DNA of 64,000 nucleotides. Origin: Chryseobacterium sp. JAH. Its GTDB lineage: Bacteria > Bacteroidota > Bacteroidia > Flavobacteriales > Weeksellaceae. Under the pieces are notes generated by a model. The model had not been told where the DNA came from and did no database searches. It saw only the letters and a program-made list of their open reading frames with translations. The position numbers and the translations under genes are program-made. Location: the NCBI RefSeq assembly GCF_001507335.1, contig NZ_LMAH01000001.1:744001-808000 (forward strand). Direction: 5' to 3'. Shown one piece after another: positions 8,835 to 18,017 of this stretch; within the stretch, counting starts at the first letter, position 1, and every line of letters starts with the position of its first letter.

Positions 8835-8902
8835 TTGGATCTTTTGCGTTTCAGAAGATGGATATACTCGTGTTTTCTAAATAATTCTTATGATTCTATA
8901 TT

Positions 8903-8934
8903 AAAAAAGGAAGAGAATGCTTTCGCATTCTCTT
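8903..8934 (-). terminator. Intrinsic terminator after small secreted protein
   Basis: A 10-bp stem AAGAGAATGC/GCATTCTCTT (8911-8920, 8925-8934) with loop TTTC has A6 at 8903-8908, a T tract on the minus strand. Confidence 0.8.
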
Positions 8935-8961
8935 CTTAGGATTTTATCGTATGTAAACTCA

Positions 8962-9225
8962 CTATCTTGCTGCTCTAAGCAATTTCTTTTCATTCTGATA
9001 TCTCAGGTTTAAAGCTCGCAGCTGTTCATTTTTCATTTTCTTAGTGGCAACAGGATGATTCATTATCAGTCTTTTTTCTGCTCTGTATCTTTTATCCAGT
9101 TCGCTTGCCTTACTCTTCGTCAACTGTGCTTTTGATGGATGTGGCGGTGCAGGTGGACGTTGCTGTCCATATGCGTTAAACGATAATCCTACTAAAAAAA
9201 CGGCTGCTATTAATAACTTTTTCAT
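8962..9225 (-). CDS. Small secreted basic protein, unknown function
   Basis: An 87-residue protein with a clear signal peptide (MKKLLIAAVFLVGLSFNAYGQ, cleavage about residue 20). A Pro-rich stretch (RPPAPPHPS) is followed by a highly basic amphipathic helix region (residues 35-87) containing two related KRYRAEKRLI/LRYQNEKKLL repeats. This could be a periplasmic helical hairpin, resembling short CpxP/Spy-like helical proteins in composition, but no LTxxQ motif is visible, so I do not assign it. It has its own terminator. Confidence 0.72.
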   Translation of the reverse strand: MKKLLIAAVFLVGLSFNAYGQQRPPAPPHPSKAQLTKSKASELDKRYRAEKRLIMNHPVATKKMKNEQLRALNLRYQNEKKLLRAAR

Positions 9226-9340
9226 GATGTTTAACTTTAATAATTAAAATTTATAAATTTCAATTGGTTATGTAATGATTCTTGCATATTTCATACCACA
9301 AAATTTAATCTGGCTTTCTCAACAGAATCAGTCAACAGAC

Positions 9341-10651
9341 TTACTTCTTAGAAGATGCTACTCTCCAGACAATTCCGCTTACATCATCTGCCACCAAAAG
9401 CGACCCATCAGCAATTTGTAAAACACCTACAGGTCTTCCGTACACGTCACCTTTCTCTTCATTCGCTATAAATCCGGTTAAAAATGGCTGATATGGTCCT
9501 GAAGCTTTCCCATTGGCAAAAGGTACAAAAACAACCTGATAGCCAACTAGAGACGATCGGTTCCACGAGCCGTGTTGCCCAATGAAAGCACCGTTTTTAT
9601 ATTTTTCAGGAAACTGATTTCCTGTGTAGAAAGTAAGTCCTAAAGATGCCGTGTGCGACCCCAAAGGAACATCAGGGACAATGGTTTTGGCAACTAAATC
9701 CGGTTTCTCTCCTTTTCTTCTTGGGTCTTCATTCTTTCCAAAGTAAGCGTATGGCCAACCATAAAATTGATCTCTTTTCACACTTGTCAGATAATCAGGA
9801 ACGAGCTCATCACCCAATTCGTCTCTTTCATTCACCACTGTCCAAAGTTCTCCAGTAACTGGATTCCAGCTCATACCAACAGGATTTCGTAGACCGGCTC
9901 CGTAGATCTTTTCTCCGCTTCCGTCAGGATTGACTTCAAGAATATTGGCTCTTCTTACCTCATATTCCATTCCGTTTTCGCCTACATTACTTCCAGAACC
10001 GACAGAAATATAGATCTTAGACTGATCTTTATTCGCAATTATATTTCTCGTCCAGTGATTGTTGTAACCTCCGGCAGGAAGATCCACAATTTTCTTTCCG
10101 GGTTTCGTAATTTTGGTTTCACCTTCTTTGTACGGATACACCCAAAGTCCATCAGTATTGGCCACATAAAATTGATTTTTTATAATCAGAATGCCGTAAG
10201 GCTGGTTTAAATTATCCAGAAAAACAGAAGATGATTCTGCAACGCCGTCTTTGTTTGCGTCTCTGTATAAAATAATTCGGTTGGCAGATTTCCCGCCCAC
10301 TTCAGCGTCACTTTTCCCACTGATGTCATTTTTAATCTTTTCCGTTTTTGTTCGTTCAGAATTGGAAAGCACAACAAAAACATCTCCGTTTGCAGCCTGA
10401 ATCATGTTTCTGGGACTTTTAATATTTTCCGCAAAACGGGTAACTGTAAATCCTTCCGGAGCAGTCGGAGTTTTTCCTGCAGACCAACCAACGACATTAC
10501 TGAATTTATTTTTTGCACCTTTCTCATCGGGTGCCGGAAGTTTTAAAGTATCTGTTTTGGTAACCACTTCTGTTTCTGAAGTCTTCTGGTCTTTGTTTTC
10601 TTTACAGCTGAAAAACAGCACTGCGACTGTCGGTAGAAGATATTTTTTCAT
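9341..10651 (-). CDS. PQQ-dependent sugar dehydrogenase (sorbosone-type), lipoprotein
   Basis: A 436-residue protein with a lipoprotein signal ending in FFSC (Cys about residue 16) followed by KENKD, an acidic/basic start typical of Bacteroidota lipoproteins sent to the outer membrane. The rest is a glucose/sorbosone dehydrogenase beta-propeller: FAENIKSPRNM, NQPYGI, NNHWTRN, the GSGSNVGENG calcium-loop-type motif, GLRNPVGMSWNP, and QHGSWNRS near the end. Family members oxidise aldoses or sorbosone in the periplasm using PQQ. No PQQ biosynthesis genes are in the window, so the cofactor may be scavenged, or the protein may be a non-PQQ relative. Confidence 0.85.
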   Translation of the reverse strand: MKKYLLPTVAVLFFSCKENKDQKTSETEVVTKTDTLKLPAPDEKGAKNKFSNVVGWSAGKTPTAPEGFTVTRFAENIKSPRNMIQAANGDVFVVLSNSERTKTEKIKNDISGKSDAEVGGKSANRIILYRDANKDGVAESSSVFLDNLNQPYGILIIKNQFYVANTDGLWVYPYKEGETKITKPGKKIVDLPAGGYNNHWTRNIIANKDQSKIYISVGSGSNVGENGMEYEVRRANILEVNPDGSGEKIYGAGLRNPVGMSWNPVTGELWTVVNERDELGDELVPDYLTSVKRDQFYGWPYAYFGKNEDPRRKGEKPDLVAKTIVPDVPLGSHTASLGLTFYTGNQFPEKYKNGAFIGQHGSWNRSSLVGYQVVFVPFANGKASGPYQPFLTGFIANEEKGDVYGRPVGVLQIADGSLLVADDVSGIVWRVASSKK

Positions 10652-10695
10652 AAATAATGATGTGATGTATTAGAAATATTTGTCTCAAAAGTTGC

Positions 10696-10723
10696 AAAAA
10701 CCGTTCCCTAAAAGAAAACGGTT
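10696..10723 (-). terminator. Weak terminator after GH3 gene
   Basis: A 7-bp stem AACCGTT/AACGGTT (10699-10705, 10717-10723) with an 11-base loop and a short A-run on the left would end the minus-strand GH29-GH3 transcript. Confidence 0.5.
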
Positions 10724-10788
10724 GCACATTTTTGAAATTGAGTTGGTGATAGCCTTTTTTCCGACCATCATTTAAATTGTGTCAGTTA

Positions 10789-13446
10789 CTATTCCACCTC
10801 AATATTTTGCTTTAAAGGAAGATTTTTAGATGAATTTCCTACCATAATCCGGTATGTCCCTTTTTCTACAATCCAGTTCATTTTCTCATCTAAAAACTGA
10901 AGTTCTTTAACTGGAATTTCAATCGAAACTTCTTTTGACTCTCCAGGTTTTAAATATACTTTTTGAAAACCTTTTAATTCTAAAATCGGTCGTGAAACGG
11001 AAGCCAGCAAATCTCTAACGTACAACTGAACCACTTCACTTCCGGCTTTTGAACCTGTATTTTTAACTTTTACTTTTGCAATGACCTTATCGCTTTTACT
11101 AAATTTTGATTTGTTTAAATATAAATCAGAAATTTCAAAAGTTGTGTAGCTTAATCCAAAACCAAACGGATACAATGGTTCGCCACTCAAATCATGATAA
11201 TCGTTTCCGCGACCGGTCGGATGGTGATTGTACGTCAAAGGCAACTGGCCTTCCTCAACCGGAAACGTGACCGGCAATTTTCCTACAGGATTTTCTGCTC
11301 CGAAAAGCACTTTTGCTACAGCATTTCCGCCTTCTTCTCCGGGATACCAGACGTCTAAAATAGCTCCTACTTTATCCTTCCAGTCTGTAGTTTTTATGGC
11401 AGAACCGCCCACCAAAATTACGGTTGTCGGTTTATTTAATTTGGAAACTTCATGAATAAATTCTTCCTGATTTCCGGGCAGACTCAGCGAAGAGCGGTCC
11501 TGAAATTCACCTTCATGAATTCCTGCTGTAACGATAATATAATCTGCATTTTGAGCATGTTTTAAAGCCTCATCAAAATCTTTTTGGTAATTGTTCAAAC
11601 CATAATTCCAGACCAATTCGATGTTGGCCTCGCCTCTGTTTTCGTGGAATTCCACTACTATATCAGATTTTTGACCTTTCACAAAATCTACATTTATCGT
11701 TTTGGTTGAATAACTCAGCTTTTCCCAATTGTCGATGACTAATTTTCCATTTAAATACAATCGGAAACCATCATTCCCACGCAGTCCCAACTCGTATTTT
11801 CCGGAATCTGGAGCTTCCAGTTTCCCTTTCCAGCGAACGCTGTAACTGTCTGGCTGCAGTTTTTCAGGATTAGGGGAATATAAAGTCCACTTGAAATTGA
11901 CCTGTTCATCCTGCCTTTCAAATGCGGGATTTCCTTTTAAATCAGAATTTGAAAAGTAAAATCCTTTCAAACCTTTTTGATTTTCTGAAGATAAAAATTC
12001 AGCAGGAACGGTTGCAAAATTCTTTAAATTCCAGTCAGTTCCTTTTGAATAAGTGATTTCAAAATTTTTATTCTTAACGAAATTTTTAATTCCATCTAAA
12101 ATGCTCATCTTTTTATTTCCAGGTCCCGAATAACCGCCCAATCTCGCATCAACAGCATCAGTTCCGACAATCAAAATCTTTTTTATCTTTTCTGAAATTG
12201 GAAGGGTTTGATTATTATTCTGAAGCAAAACAAAAGATTCAACCGCTGTTTTTTCCGCCAAAGGTTTGTGATTGATCTTTTTTAATTCATCAATATCTTT
12301 TTGAGAAACATAAGGATTTTCAAAAAGACCGAGCTCAAACTTTGCTCTTAAAACTCTTGCCACCGCATCATTAATTCTTTCCTCTGAAATTCTGCCATCC
12401 AAAAACGGCGGCATAAACAATTTATAATGCTGATATTCTGTCTGGAAAATCACGTCAAGTCCTGCATTGATCGCCTGTTCAGAAGCATCGTCGTAATCTT
12501 TTGCCGTAAAGTGCAGAACGTTGGCACCTCCCACCGCACTGGCATCACTGATGATGAAGCCTTTAAAATCCCATTCTTTTTTTAATTTTTCAGTCAGCAA
12601 CCAGTGATTGGCGGTTGAAGGTCTTCCATCTAACAGATTATAGGAAGTCATCACCGAGCGGCTTTTCCCCTGTTGAAAAGCTTTCTGAAACGGAACCAAA
12701 TGTGTTTCCTCCAGATATCTTTTGCTCCAGTGAATCGGATAGGAATCTCTTCCGCCTTCACCCACATTGGCTAAAAAATGTTTCGGAGTGGTAATAATCC
12801 CCATATTTTCAAATGAACTGACGAAATTCACTCCCATTACCGAAGTCAGAAACGGATCTTCACCATACGTTTCCTCCGTCCTTCCCCACCGTACATCGCT
12901 TGCCAGATTTACCACCGGAGTCAGGATCTGACGGATTCCCCTCAGTTTTGATTCTTTTGCAATCGCCGTCGAAACTTCTTTCATCAAATCAGGATTGAAG
13001 GTCGCCGACAAACCGATTGCCTGTGGAAATGCAGTCGCTCCTTCACGCATCAATCCGTGTAAAGCCTCATCAAAAGGAATGATCGGAATTCCCAATCGGG
13101 ATTTTTCAACAAAATATTTTTGGATAGCATTGATCTTTTTTGCCAGTCTTTCCGCATCTTCGTTCGCATTGTATTTTAACAGTTGTCCGGCAGCTCCACC
13201 ACCCTGATTTCCCGCACTCACCTGCAACCCGAAAATTCCATGGGCATATTGTCCTTTTGGAACGTTGTCCAAATCACCGGGAATCATGAAGCACTGCCAG
13301 AATTTTTCTTCAGGCGTCATGCGTTTCAGCAAATCCTGAACTCTTATTTCTATTGGTTGTTTTGGGTCCTTGTACAGTGGTTTTTGAGCTGATATAAAGA
13401 CAGAACTCAACAATGAAATTCCAATTAATTTTAATTTAAACTTCAT
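10789..13446 (-). CDS. Glycoside hydrolase family 3 with PA14 insert (beta-glucosidase type)
   Basis: An 885-residue secreted exo-glycosidase. A signal peptide (residues 1-20) is followed by the GH3 N-domain with nucleophile Asp301 in GFIISDASAVGG and the KHFLANVGEGG motif, then the C-domain. A PA14 domain at about residues 505-620 (GKYELGLRGNDGFRLYLNG) splits the C-domain, as in PA14-bearing beta-glucosidases, where it shapes the substrate pocket. A fibronectin-III-like domain with LSYTTFEIS and VSRPILELKGF ends the protein. Its ATG overlaps the stop codon of the GH29 gene by one base (TAATG), so translation is probably coupled. The likely site is periplasmic, and the substrate is a beta-linked gluco- or xylo-oligosaccharide. 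Confidence 0.93.
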   Translation of the reverse strand: MKFKLKLIGISLLSSVFISAQKPLYKDPKQPIEIRVQDLLKRMTPEEKFWQCFMIPGDLDNVPKGQYAHGIFGLQVSAGNQGGGAAGQLLKYNANEDAERLAKKINAIQKYFVEKSRLGIPIIPFDEALHGLMREGATAFPQAIGLSATFNPDLMKEVSTAIAKESKLRGIRQILTPVVNLASDVRWGRTEETYGEDPFLTSVMGVNFVSSFENMGIITTPKHFLANVGEGGRDSYPIHWSKRYLEETHLVPFQKAFQQGKSRSVMTSYNLLDGRPSTANHWLLTEKLKKEWDFKGFIISDASAVGGANVLHFTAKDYDDASEQAINAGLDVIFQTEYQHYKLFMPPFLDGRISEERINDAVARVLRAKFELGLFENPYVSQKDIDELKKINHKPLAEKTAVESFVLLQNNNQTLPISEKIKKILIVGTDAVDARLGGYSGPGNKKMSILDGIKNFVKNKNFEITYSKGTDWNLKNFATVPAEFLSSENQKGLKGFYFSNSDLKGNPAFERQDEQVNFKWTLYSPNPEKLQPDSYSVRWKGKLEAPDSGKYELGLRGNDGFRLYLNGKLVIDNWEKLSYSTKTINVDFVKGQKSDIVVEFHENRGEANIELVWNYGLNNYQKDFDEALKHAQNADYIIVTAGIHEGEFQDRSSLSLPGNQEEFIHEVSKLNKPTTVILVGGSAIKTTDWKDKVGAILDVWYPGEEGGNAVAKVLFGAENPVGKLPVTFPVEEGQLPLTYNHHPTGRGNDYHDLSGEPLYPFGFGLSYTTFEISDLYLNKSKFSKSDKVIAKVKVKNTGSKAGSEVVQLYVRDLLASVSRPILELKGFQKVYLKPGESKEVSIEIPVKELQFLDEKMNWIVEKGTYRIMVGNSSKNLPLKQNIEVE

Positions 13447-14888
13447 TACTGCGTTATTTGAATTACGGTTGCATAGTTCAATTTTTTACGGTCTTCAGGC
13501 AACTGAATTTCAATTGAATTACCCAATTTTTTCCATTGAATTTTATGTTTTAGACCTAAAACTTTCAATGATTTTGGTTTAAAATTATCAGGAATTATAA
13601 AGCTTAATTTTGATGGCGACTGATAATTTACCTTTTCATCCAAATGAAAAACATTCAACGTTTTACCATCTTTGCTTTGGGTATAATAAAAATTCCCATC
13701 GTGGTATGGTGCCACTGCTCTTGTCGCAAAAACCGCCGATTGATTGTAATCCATCCAGCCGGAAATTTCTTTTAATCTTTCATAAACCACCGCATCGTAG
13801 TCGCCATTCGGTCCTGGAGCGATGTTCATCAGATAATTTCCGCCCCGGGAAATGATTTTTACCAAAGTTTCAATAATTTTCTGAGACGATTTGTAATTGT
13901 CATTAGGAACATAGGAAAACGAGTCGCCCATCGTGATGCAGCTTTCCCAAGGAATTGATAGTGCCTTTTCAGGAACGGCCTGCTCGGGAGTCACATAATT
14001 TTCCCATTTCCCGGGAACCGTTCGGTCTACAACGATAATTCCGGGTTGATTTTTTCGCGCCATCTTTCCGATTTTATCCATGTCGATGTCCTGCTCTACC
14101 TTTATGGTTCTTTGCCATTCCACATTCTGGTCAATGGTATGAAACGGACGAACCCAGCCTCCATCGAGCCAGAGAATATCGATTTTACCGTAGTTTGAAG
14201 TGATTTCGTTAAGTTGACTGAATGTGAAGTTTTTAAAATTGTTCCATCTTTCAGGATATTTTTTCGGATCATAGTTTACATTCCGGTCTTTAGGTGGAAA
14301 ATACGGCCACCAATAATCTTCAGAATGCCAATCGGGTTTTGAAAAATAAGCTCCGATTTTAAAGCCATCTTTTCTGAATGTATTGAAAATTTCCTTCGTC
14401 ACATCCGCCTTGGCATTTTTGGAAAAAGGGGTTTTTGAAGAAGTAATTTTATAATCTGATTGCTTTGTATTAAACATCGCAAAACCATCGTGATGCTTGG
14501 TCGTAAAAACGACATATTTCATTCCAGCCTTCTTTGCAGCATCTGCCCATTTTTGTGGATTAAACTGAATCGGATTAAACGTTGTCTGCAGTTTTTCGTA
14601 ATTTTCTACGTATTCATTATACGATTTTCCGTGTTCAGGTTTGCGTTGTGTCCATGATTCGTCTTCAGGACAAAGACTCCAGCTTTCCACAATTCCCCAT
14701 TGGCTGTAGCTTCCCCAGTGCATGAAAAGTCCGAATTTCAGATCCTGCCAATTTTCAAGATTCTGAACGACAAGTGGATCGGTCGGTTTCTGATAGCCTT
14801 CTGAAACATTGTGGGCCTGTGAGAAAAAAGTGGTAGAAAAGAATAATGATGAGAGAAAGAGCGTTTTCGTTTTTGATTTGGCGAACAT
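13446..14888 (-). CDS. GH29 alpha-L-fucosidase
   Basis: A 480-residue secreted GH29 enzyme releasing alpha-linked L-fucose from glycans. The signal peptide is about residues 1-26. Characteristic motifs are KFGLFMHWGSYSQWG, VFTTKHHDGFAMF, SKPDWHSEDYW, and ILWLDGGW, whose Asp242 is the expected nucleophile. A small beta domain follows from about residue 385. It is the first gene of a two-gene unit with the GH3 enzyme, suggesting sequential trimming of a fucosylated glycan. No SusC/SusD pair or sulfatase accompanies them, so this is not a full polysaccharide utilisation locus. Confidence 0.93.
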   Translation of the reverse strand: MFAKSKTKTLFLSSLFFSTTFFSQAHNVSEGYQKPTDPLVVQNLENWQDLKFGLFMHWGSYSQWGIVESWSLCPEDESWTQRKPEHGKSYNEYVENYEKLQTTFNPIQFNPQKWADAAKKAGMKYVVFTTKHHDGFAMFNTKQSDYKITSSKTPFSKNAKADVTKEIFNTFRKDGFKIGAYFSKPDWHSEDYWWPYFPPKDRNVNYDPKKYPERWNNFKNFTFSQLNEITSNYGKIDILWLDGGWVRPFHTIDQNVEWQRTIKVEQDIDMDKIGKMARKNQPGIIVVDRTVPGKWENYVTPEQAVPEKALSIPWESCITMGDSFSYVPNDNYKSSQKIIETLVKIISRGGNYLMNIAPGPNGDYDAVVYERLKEISGWMDYNQSAVFATRAVAPYHDGNFYYTQSKDGKTLNVFHLDEKVNYQSPSKLSFIIPDNFKPKSLKVLGLKHKIQWKKLGNSIEIQLPEDRKKLNYATVIQITQ

Positions 14889-15107
14889 GAAGTTTAGTTT
14901 TTGCTAATTTAATGTTTAAGCACAAAAGAGGCAAAAGATTTTTGAATATGATAATTTTTGAGGTTTTTGACATATTAGTCGCATACTTTTAAATTTAAAA
15001 ACTTGAAAATATTAGCGCAAATTAGTCTGAAAATACAAGATTTTTAATTGACCGAAACGGTGTTTATAACATTTTCGTTAGCTCCTTTTGGTTTTCTCTT
15101 TTACTGT

Positions 15108-15839
15108 TTAGTTTTTATGTGTCTCCTCTATTTTTTCAACCAAATATTTTTTCACTCTCACCTCAATTTCTGAGCCTTCAGCAAGCATTACTGATAAAGG
15201 TTTCTGATCATTGAGACATTCGAAATCTTTTCCGTAGACCTGTTTGAAATCTATTTCAAGCTGGTGGTTTTTCACCATATACCATTCCCATTTCGGGTGG
15301 CAGACTTCGTATTCGGAAGTTTTTTGTCTTCTTTTGGTAAAACCCCAATAGTGCTCTGTGATAAATTCAAATTCAGACTCGTATTCCATCGTTCGGGAGG
15401 TGCTTTCAGCAGTGATTTCCATGGAGTACCAGTCTTTGTCTTTCCATGAATATTTTACAATCAGATCGTCTTCGCTGTAATGCATCTGATTTTTCATTTT
15501 CAGGGTCTTGTAATTTTCTTTGTAAACCGAATTGGCAACAATACTCAACGCATATTTCGGCACAATTTCTTTGATGAAAACTACGCCTCTCTTCCACACA
15601 TTCCCTTCTTTTTTCTTGACATAAAATCTCAGGTTGACCTCTTCAAAGTTTCTGTGAAAAGGAATCGGCAATCCTAGCAATTTCGTATTGAGAAACATAA
15701 ATCCCACCAGACTTACGTAGCATTTATCGTTGTAGAAATCGAGTTCGGTGCCATTGGGAAGGTAATTTGTCAGAACTTCTGGATTTATTTCGTAATTGAT
15801 GATGGCTAATTTTCGCCATTCGGCCTGAAGAAATTTCAT
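15108..15839 (-). CDS. DUF2071 (YqjF-like) protein
   Basis: A 243-residue soluble protein of the DUF2071/YqjF family, recognised by the opening AEWRKLAIINYEINPEVL, LPNGTELDFYNDKCYVSLVGFMF, and the later EHYWGFTKRR. Family members resemble the acetoacetate decarboxylase fold, but no catalytic role is established. It lies 16 bases after the SRPBCC gene on the same strand, so the two are almost certainly co-transcribed. It ends the GbsR-linked cluster of small membrane proteins. A few bases of AT-rich spacer separate it from the fucosidase unit. Confidence 0.85.
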   Translation of the reverse strand: MKFLQAEWRKLAIINYEINPEVLTNYLPNGTELDFYNDKCYVSLVGFMFLNTKLLGLPIPFHRNFEEVNLRFYVKKKEGNVWKRGVVFIKEIVPKYALSIVANSVYKENYKTLKMKNQMHYSEDDLIVKYSWKDKDWYSMEITAESTSRTMEYESEFEFITEHYWGFTKRRQKTSEYEVCHPKWEWYMVKNHQLEIDFKQVYGKDFECLNDQKPLSVMLAEGSEIEVRVKKYLVEKIEETHKN

Positions 15840-15855
15840 TGTTTAGATTTGAGAT

Positions 15856-16305
15856 TTATTGTTCAGCGGCAAGTTTGATTACTTTATTGCGTTCGATGAG
15901 AAATTTAGTCATATAATTTTTGAGAAAATAATAATTAAACAATTGACCAAAAATTCCAAAGGGAGATTCGAATTCTAAGATGTCTGTCATCACTGTGAAT
16001 TTGCCGTTCTGCTTGAAAATATGCTGATGTTTAAAAGATTTAAATCTTCCTTTCAGCATGACGTCTGTAAATTTAAATGGCTTTTGCATGTCGGTAATTT
16101 TTGAGGTGTGAGTTTGATAAAAACCTAAATGTTTTGCTTTCCAGGTTACCGTTTCTCCGAATTCGATCAAGCCTGAAGTTCGGCCAGCGATGGCTTTCTC
16201 TCCGGTTTGGAAAGTGGATTTTTGGTGGAGATCTATGTCTCTTGCGAGATCAAAAACTTTGTGACTATCGGCCTGGATTAAGGTTTCCAGATGAATTGTG
16301 GACAT
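15856..16305 (-). CDS. SRPBCC (START-like) lipid/ligand-binding protein
   Basis: A 149-residue protein of the SRPBCC superfamily, a helix-grip fold with a deep hydrophobic cavity. The start chosen is the ATG at 16305 (MSTIHLETLI), because the first strand of the fold begins there; the upstream extension (20 residues) is not conserved-looking. Fold landmarks are SHKVFDLARDIDLHQ, FGETVTWKAKHLGF, KPFKFTDVMLKGRFKSFKHQHIF and FGQLFNYYFLKNYM. Ligand and function are unknown. It sits in an operon with the DUF2071 gene. Confidence 0.82.
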   Translation of the reverse strand: MSTIHLETLIQADSHKVFDLARDIDLHQKSTFQTGEKAIAGRTSGLIEFGETVTWKAKHLGFYQTHTSKITDMQKPFKFTDVMLKGRFKSFKHQHIFKQNGKFTVMTDILEFESPFGIFGQLFNYYFLKNYMTKFLIERNKVIKLAAEQ

Positions 16306-16352
16306 TGTTTTAATTTTTAAAGAAATGAAATGAAATGATATTGAAATTTGTT

Positions 16353-16396
16353 GATAGGATTGCATCCTATCCTTTTTTAAGCCGTCCCGTTGGGAC
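16353..16396. repeat. Two short palindromes, repeat-element fragment
   Basis: Within the 412-base gap 16306-16717 are two hairpins: GATAGGAT-TGC-ATCCTATC (16353-16371) and GTCCC-GTT-GGGAC (16384-16396). The second has the same form, stem ending CC, 3-base loop, GG stem, as the hairpins of the element at 19094-19262, so this may be a remnant of a related family. I found nothing else in the gap, no open frame above 40 codons with support. Confidence 0.5.
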
Positions 16397-16717
16397 TTTT
16401 AGGTTTGTTTTAAAATGTTTGTTTTTTACTTAGTTCCAGTAAAATTTATCTATTCTTTCTGCCAACTCAGGTAATATTGGTTTCAATCAACATCTCTTTT
16501 GTTGAAAGAGACCGCAGGACTTTCCATTCTATTTTTTTTGTCAGTTCCAAATGATTCATTTTTTTTTTAAGTTTTAGAGGTTAATCTTAAATAAACATTA
16601 CAAAACAGTCATTCTTTAACCATCTCTGAAATAATTGGCAGACAGATCGATTTCAAATCTTACATCTTCTCAAATATTCTATAATCATGGTTGAACACAG
16701 CAATTTGATTTTGTTAT

Positions 16718-17101
16718 TTAAGTTTTCTTATTTTTTACAAATTTGTGCATATAAAATAAATAGAATATTAAAAAATAATAATAAATAAATCCGCTGTAAA
16801 TGCTCAGCTGTAGCCAAATACTTTCTAATGAATACGAAAATTTAAACTTTGATTTTTCGTACATAATATACATCCAAAAAGAAAAGGAAAACAGCAGATA
16901 AAAATGGAAAAACAGTCCATTTTTGCGATTCATCATCAATCGTACTATCATGCTTGCCAACTGTAACAGGGATATGTATAGAAATGCTCTAATAAAAATA
17001 AGGAATTCTTTAGTGACAAAACCTTGCACAGTAAAACCTAAAAGTAAAATTATAAATCCAAAAATCTGAATTTTATAATCAATTTTCAGAACAGTTTTCA
17101 T
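16718..17101 (-). CDS. Small integral membrane protein, unknown function
   Basis: A 127-residue, strongly hydrophobic protein with about four membrane helices (residues 10-28, 32-53, 63-80, 95-118) and a basic C-terminus (HKFVKNKKT). The N-terminus MKTVLKIDYKIQI is repeated almost exactly (MKTFLKIDYYAQI) in the broken gene immediately upstream, so the two are tandem paralogues. I recognise no named family. Its place in the GbsR-regulated cluster suggests a role in envelope composition or stress, but that is inference. Confidence 0.72.
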   Translation of the reverse strand: MKTVLKIDYKIQIFGFIILLLGFTVQGFVTKEFLIFIRAFLYISLLQLASMIVRLMMNRKNGLFFHFYLLFSFSFWMYIMYEKSKFKFSYSLESIWLQLSIYSGFIYYYFLIFYLFYMHKFVKNKKT

Positions 17102-17131
17102 GGATATTTGTTTTAAATTTCAGACTAGAGA

Positions 17132-17509
17132 CTAAAGCTGATATAATGGATTTTTTGATTTATCCCGGCAATACAACAGATAAAAAAAGGCCATGACAGG
17201 ACTGGTTAATAAGCCATAAAACGGGATAATAAAAAGCGCATCAATTGTAATGCAACATTTCTCAAGCAGAAGTACAAGCCAAATTGGTAAAATCATTATG
17301 CCGTAAATTTTCATGAATAAATCTGTCCAAAATCCCAAAATAATTCTTAATAAATAACTTATTAATTAAAATCCTCCGACCACGAAATAAAATTTGAACC
17401 AAACCTGAGCAAATCCATTCTGCAACAGTGAATTAATCAAAGCAAAGATGATATAACCGAAGAACACGGTGATTTGAGCGTAGTAATCAATTTTCAGAAA
17501 AGTTTTCAT
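17132..17509 (-). pseudogene. Membrane-protein paralogue broken by an in-frame stop
   Basis: Reading from the ATG at 17509, a frame of 47 codons ends at TAA (17366-17368). The same frame then continues for 77 more codons to the stop at 17132. Ignoring the TAA gives 125 residues, against 127 for the paralogue at 16718-17101. N-termini align (MKTFLKIDYYAQI with MKTVLKIDYKIQI). Around the stop, GGF-stop-LISYLLRIIM aligns with SLLQLASMIVRLMM, so the stop replaces Gln47 of the paralogue, a CAA to TAA change. An ATG at 17338 could restart a 68-residue C-terminal fragment. Either a pseudogene or a two-piece remnant. Confidence 0.75.
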
Positions 17510-17633
17510 AGCATTTAACCTTAAAAGTTGATTTTTTTGTTTTTCCTCCGAAGTAAAAAATGAGGAACAGATGAACGATTAGATTTTTCATAATATTTAA
17601 ATTTGAAAATTATAGTTCAGAAATTTCTTCAGT

Positions 17634-18011
17634 TTAAATTTTGTCTTTATTCATTGCGTGTTTGCGACCTTTTAAGAAAAGTAACAAGTTTAAAAGCATC
17701 ATCACGCCAAGGTAAATTGAAAATCCTCCGATTTTTTTGCTTAAAGCAACAACTAATCTCTCTACCGTTTCGATTTGGAAAAACTCAATGATACAGAGAG
17801 CAAAACCGATGTTTAGAAGATAGAAACCAATTTTAAAAAGTGAGTTGGTTGCCATTGCAATGTCCTGTTTCTGATGAAAAATATCAATCATAAAGGTTTT
17901 GGAATTTTTAAACAGAAACTGTGAAACCAGCACGGTGAGTGTGATGACGATTGGCAGATAAATCATATACGCTGAAAAGTTATACGTTTGGGTAAGGATG
18001 GTTGCTATCAT
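17634..18011 (-). CDS. Small membrane protein, paralogue of upstream gene
   Basis: A 125-residue protein with four predicted membrane helices (about 13-33, 58-78, 92-112 plus a weaker segment). It resembles its upstream neighbour along its length: LLNIGFALCIIEFF against LVNLGYISISLSFW, and ALSKKIGGFSIYLG against TVSNRIGTIVLILC, both ending in a basic tail. The two ORFs are 6 bases apart, so they are translated together and may form a heteromeric membrane complex. The family is unnamed to me. Confidence 0.75.
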   Translation of the reverse strand: MIATILTQTYNFSAYMIYLPIVITLTVLVSQFLFKNSKTFMIDIFHQKQDIAMATNSLFKIGFYLLNIGFALCIIEFFQIETVERLVVALSKKIGGFSIYLGVMMLLNLLLFLKGRKHAMNKDKI

Positions 18012-18017
18012 GATAAT

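Noticed and set aside
10789..14888. Full polysaccharide utilisation locus
   Set aside because: Only GH3 and GH29 genes are present; there is no SusC/SusD pair, sulfatase or sensor beside them.
17490..17591. 34-codon minus-strand ORF starting at 17591
   Set aside because: It overlaps the start of the broken membrane gene, shows no similarity to anything and has basic low-complexity sequence.
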